A DNA stretch of 6,094 nucleotides from Candidatus Gastranaerophilales bacterium. GTDB taxonomy: Bacteria; Cyanobacteriota; Vampirovibrionia; Gastranaerophilales; CAJFVJ01. Under the pieces are notes generated by a model. It did no database searches. It saw only the letters and a program-made list of their open reading frames with translations, and was not told the DNA's origin. The stretch is taken from contig JAQUTS010000107.1 in assembly GCA_028694275.1 (NCBI GenBank), positions 1-6,094 of the forward strand, given 5' to 3'. Numbering within the stretch: position 1 is the stretch's first letter; the number at the start of each line of letters is the position of its first letter. Below are positions 4,022-6,094 of this stretch, piece by piece. Both the position numbers and the translations under genes were made by a program.

Positions 4022-5803
4022 ATGAAACTAAAAATGTCCACCGCAGATAAAGCCTTTGATTATGCTTATTTGCTGAAAAGAATTTCCAAATATATCAAAC
4101 CTGTGCTCCCGAGAGTTATTTTAGGCTTTTTGATAGCAATCCCGGTCGGTGCGCTTGATGGAGTTGTGGCATTTGCCCTCAAGCCTTATATGGACACCGT
4201 AATAGGCCAAAAAAACATGCTTTTTGCGACTTTGATACCTTTTGGAATTGTGGTTTTTGCCGCAATACAAGGGCTGCTTAAGTATTTCAACAGCTACCTT
4301 ACTGATTGGACAAGCCAAAAAATAACAAATGCAATCAAAATAGACCTGTACAAAAAACTGACTTGCATGGATACGAGATTTTTTGATGAAAATTCATCAG
4401 GAATAATCCTGAGCAGATTTTTATCAGACCCTGATGTTGCATCAAAAGGAATAGTGGAAAACCTAAAAACCCTTGCAACGGCAGGATTTGGCTCATTAGC
4501 CCTTGTAGGAGTTATGCTCTATAATTCTTGGAAATTGGCAATAGTCGGAGTTGTGGTTCTTTGTGTAGCGTTTTTGCCTGTGGCTTTAATCAGAAAAAGA
4601 ATCAAAATGGCCTCCAACAAAAACATGGTAATAGGCGGTGATATAACAACAAATTGCAACGAAACCTATCAGGGAAATAAAATCATTACATCATACAATC
4701 TTCAATCTCTTCAGCAGAGTAAATTTGAAGAAAGAATTTGGGCAGCTTTCAACGTAAATATGTCACTTGTGAAGCGTGCAGGATGGATGAGCCCTTTGAT
4801 GTACACGATTGCATCTATCGGAATAGCTACAGTTATGTGGTATGGAACGCATCTTATCATCTCAGGCGAGATGACAGCGGGCGGTTTTACTTCTTTTGTG
4901 ACTTCATTATTATTGCTTTACAAACCTGTAAAAACAATGGGCAACACCCTTACAGGGCTTCAAACCATTTTTGTTTCAATAGGACGTGTGTTTGAGTTAT
5001 TTGATTTGGAAGCAGAAATCAAAAACTCACCCAATGCAATACAAATGCAGGGACTTCAAAACAATATCGTTTTTGAAAATGTACATTTTGAATACCTTGA
5101 AGGTATTCCTGTATTAAAAAATATCAACCTTGATATAAAAACAGGCGAAACCCTTGCCGTAGTTGGCAATTCGGGTGGAGGAAAAACAACATTTGTCAAT
5201 CTTATCCCAAGATTTTACGATGTAACATCAGGAGCAATCAAAATTGATGGGATTAACCTGAAAGAATTTGATATAGACTCTCTTCGAAACAATATTTCTG
5301 TGGTTTTTCAAGATAATTTTCTTTTCTCAGGCACAATAAAAGAAAACATCACAATGGGAAACAAAAATGCCACACAAGAACAACTTGAAGAAGTAATAAA
5401 AGCAGCCCACCTAGAAGAAATGATTCAAACTCTGCCTAATGGCATCGAAACCGTTATCGGAGAAAGAGGAACTTCTTTATCAGGAGGCCAAAGACAAAGA
5501 GTCGCAATAGCAAGAGCTATGATAAAAAATGCCCCTATCATTATCCTCGATGAAGCTACATCTGCCCTTGATAACAAATCAGAAAAAGTTGTGCAAAAAG
5601 CTCTTGATAATCTTATCCAAAACAAAACCGTATTTGTTATCGCACACAGACTTTCAACAGTCCAAAACGCTAATAGAATAGCGGTGATAAATGAGGGGGT
5701 TCTAGCAGAACTAGGAAGTCACGATGAACTTATGAACATCGAAAACGGGATATACAAAAACTTATACCTGACACAATTTAACCGTCAGGAAGTCATCGCA
5801 TAA
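4022..5803 (+). CDS. msbA: MsbA-type ABC exporter (lipid A-core flippase-like), fused permease and ATPase
   Basis: This 593-residue half-transporter (E. coli MsbA is 582) would work as a homodimer in the inner membrane, flipping lipid A-core outward. The six membrane segments lie near 31-53, 66-90, 148-167, 171-191, 256-279 and 287-305. The ATPase has an A-loop Tyr358, Walker A GNSGGGKTT (382-390, Lys388), Q-loop Gln430, signature LSGGQ (486-490), Walker B IIILDEA with Asp510 and Glu511, D-loop SALD (514-517) and H-loop His542, so it should be active. The end, YLTQFNRQ, resembles the MsbA tail. The frame is open 76 codons further upstream, but the ATG at 4022 has AAGAG 8 bases before it, a promoter just upstream, and matches family length. 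The substrate is inferred from the glycosyltransferase and rmlA neighbours; related exporters carry peptides or drugs. rmlA follows after 75 bases and has its own promoter-like box. Confidence 0.9.
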   Translation: MKLKMSTADKAFDYAYLLKRISKYIKPVLPRVILGFLIAIPVGALDGVVAFALKPYMDTVIGQKNMLFATLIPFGIVVFAAIQGLLKYFNSYLTDWTSQKITNAIKIDLYKKLTCMDTRFFDENSSGIILSRFLSDPDVASKGIVENLKTLATAGFGSLALVGVMLYNSWKLAIVGVVVLCVAFLPVALIRKRIKMASNKNMVIGGDITTNCNETYQGNKIITSYNLQSLQQSKFEERIWAAFNVNMSLVKRAGWMSPLMYTIASIGIATVMWYGTHLIISGEMTAGGFTSFVTSLLLLYKPVKTMGNTLTGLQTIFVSIGRVFELFDLEAEIKNSPNAIQMQGLQNNIVFENVHFEYLEGIPVLKNINLDIKTGETLAVVGNSGGGKTTFVNLIPRFYDVTSGAIKIDGINLKEFDIDSLRNNISVVFQDNFLFSGTIKENITMGNKNATQEQLEEVIKAAHLEEMIQTLPNGIETVIGERGTSLSGGQRQRVAIARAMIKNAPIIILDEATSALDNKSEKVVQKALDNLIQNKTVFVIAHRLSTVQNANRIAVINEGVLAELGSHDELMNIENGIYKNLYLTQFNRQEVIA

Positions 5804-5815
5804 TATTTGTGCAAC

Positions 5816-5832
5816 ATCAAATCATCTTTGAT
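5816..5832. repeat. Short inverted repeat overlapping the rmlA promoter
   Basis: ATCAAA (5816-5821) and TTTGAT (5827-5832) are perfect 6-base arms around TCATC. The right arm overlaps the TG element and the first base of the -10 hexamer of the putative rmlA promoter. A protein bound here would block RNA polymerase. As RNA it would be a weak hairpin followed by ACAATAAA, not a T-run, so it is not a good terminator for the exporter gene. Confidence 0.25.
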
Positions 5833-5837
5833 ACAAT
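5829..5837 (+). promoter_or_regulatory. Extended -10 promoter of rmlA
   Basis: TGATACAAT is a TGn extended -10 with hexamer TACAAT (5832-5837). The best -35-like element, TTGTGC (5807-5812), is 19 bases upstream and weak. A start near 5844 gives a leader of about 35 bases containing AAAGGGA (5866-5872), 6 bases before the rmlA ATG. This suggests rmlA can be transcribed independently of the exporter gene, though read-through is also possible because no terminator lies between them. Confidence 0.5.
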
Positions 5838-5878
5838 AAAAAAACAATGGAACTCAACAAGAGTGAAAGGGAAATAAC

Positions 5879-6094
5879 ATGAAAGGCATTGTACTCGCCG
5901 GAGGTGCAGGCACAAGACTATATCCTGCAAGCATCCCAATCTCAAAAATTCTTCTACCTGTTTATGACAAACCCATGATTTACTACCCTATATCTATTTT
6001 GATGTTAGCGGGAATAAAAGACATCCTCATCATCTCAAACCCAAAAGATATAGATAATTTCAAAAAACTTCTCGGCACAGGCTCTCAGCTGGGG
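5879..6094 (+). CDS. rmlA: Glucose-1-phosphate thymidylyltransferase RmlA (5' part, 72 codons)
   Basis: RmlA joins glucose 1-phosphate and dTTP to dTDP-glucose and pyrophosphate in the cytoplasm, the first step toward dTDP-L-rhamnose and other dTDP-6-deoxy sugars. The visible 72 residues are the nucleotide-binding N-terminus: MKGIVLAGGAGTRLYP with the GGxGTR loop and Arg13, SKILLPVYDKPMIYYPISILMLAGI with Lys23 following the usual SK pair, then KDILIISNPKDI and LLGTGSQLG. The last codon ends at the window edge; the full enzyme is usually about 290 residues, so some three quarters lie outside. Where many homologues have SKQ or SKP, this one has SKI. The ATG has an AAAGGGA ribosome site 6 bases upstream. 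rmlB, rmlC and rmlD often follow in such loci, but that cannot be seen here. Confidence 0.93.
   Translation, partial: MKGIVLAGGAGTRLYPASIPISKILLPVYDKPMIYYPISILMLAGIKDILIISNPKDIDNFKKLLGTGSQLG

Noticed and set aside
1..6094. CRISPR array, insertion sequence, tRNA, rRNA, riboswitch, toxin-antitoxin or phage genes
   Set aside because: No regularly spaced repeats, terminal inverted repeats with a transposase, cloverleaf, or recognisable phage, toxin or antitoxin motifs were seen on either strand.

Overview
The window is AT-rich bacterial DNA carrying part of a cell-envelope (lipopolysaccharide-type) gene neighbourhood. Two family-9 glycosyltransferases resembling heptosyltransferase I (WaaC) and II (WaaF), an MsbA-type ABC exporter and the start of rmlA (dTDP-glucose synthesis) point to a diderm organism that makes a core-type glycolipid or LPS. 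Two proteins of no recognised family (88 and 295 aa) lie between them. The AT-rich composition and the style of these orphans (an 'LNFG' or 'NFKGGG' motif, a glycine-zipper tail) remind me of gut Vampirovibrionia/Gastranaerophilales. That is an impression only, and no marker gene here settles the taxonomy.

Layout. Bases 1-61 are the last codons of an unidentified plus-strand gene. A perfect GAAA-tetraloop hairpin (91-122) follows and can serve as a bidirectional terminator between it and the convergent waaC-like gene (154-1215, minus). An 84-bp divergent region (1216-1299) separates waaC from the waaF-like gene (1300-2259, plus). In it each gene has a -10-like box so close to its ATG that both messages could be leaderless, and a 7-N6-7 inverted repeat lies between them. 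Next comes an 88-aa orphan (2361-2627, plus), which meets a 295-aa orphan (2632-3519, minus, GTG start) tail to tail with 4 bp between them. A 502-bp gene-poor stretch (3520-4021) holds two inverted repeats, promoter-like boxes and one doubtful small membrane ORF. The MsbA-like exporter (4022-5803, plus) and the 5' end of rmlA (5879 to the window edge, plus) complete the window.

How the genes fit together. By family knowledge, the two GT9 enzymes would add heptose-type sugars from ADP-sugar donors to a lipid A or inner-core acceptor on the cytoplasmic face. MsbA would flip the lipid-core molecule across the inner membrane. RmlA would start dTDP-sugar (for example rhamnose) synthesis for the outer glycan. 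The genes are not one operon: strands alternate and most genes appear to have their own TANAAT-type -10 box, several of them extended (TGn). I found no mobile element, CRISPR array, tRNA or rRNA, and no convincing new multi-gene system. The most unusual items are the two orphan proteins and the possibly leaderless divergent glycosyltransferase pair.
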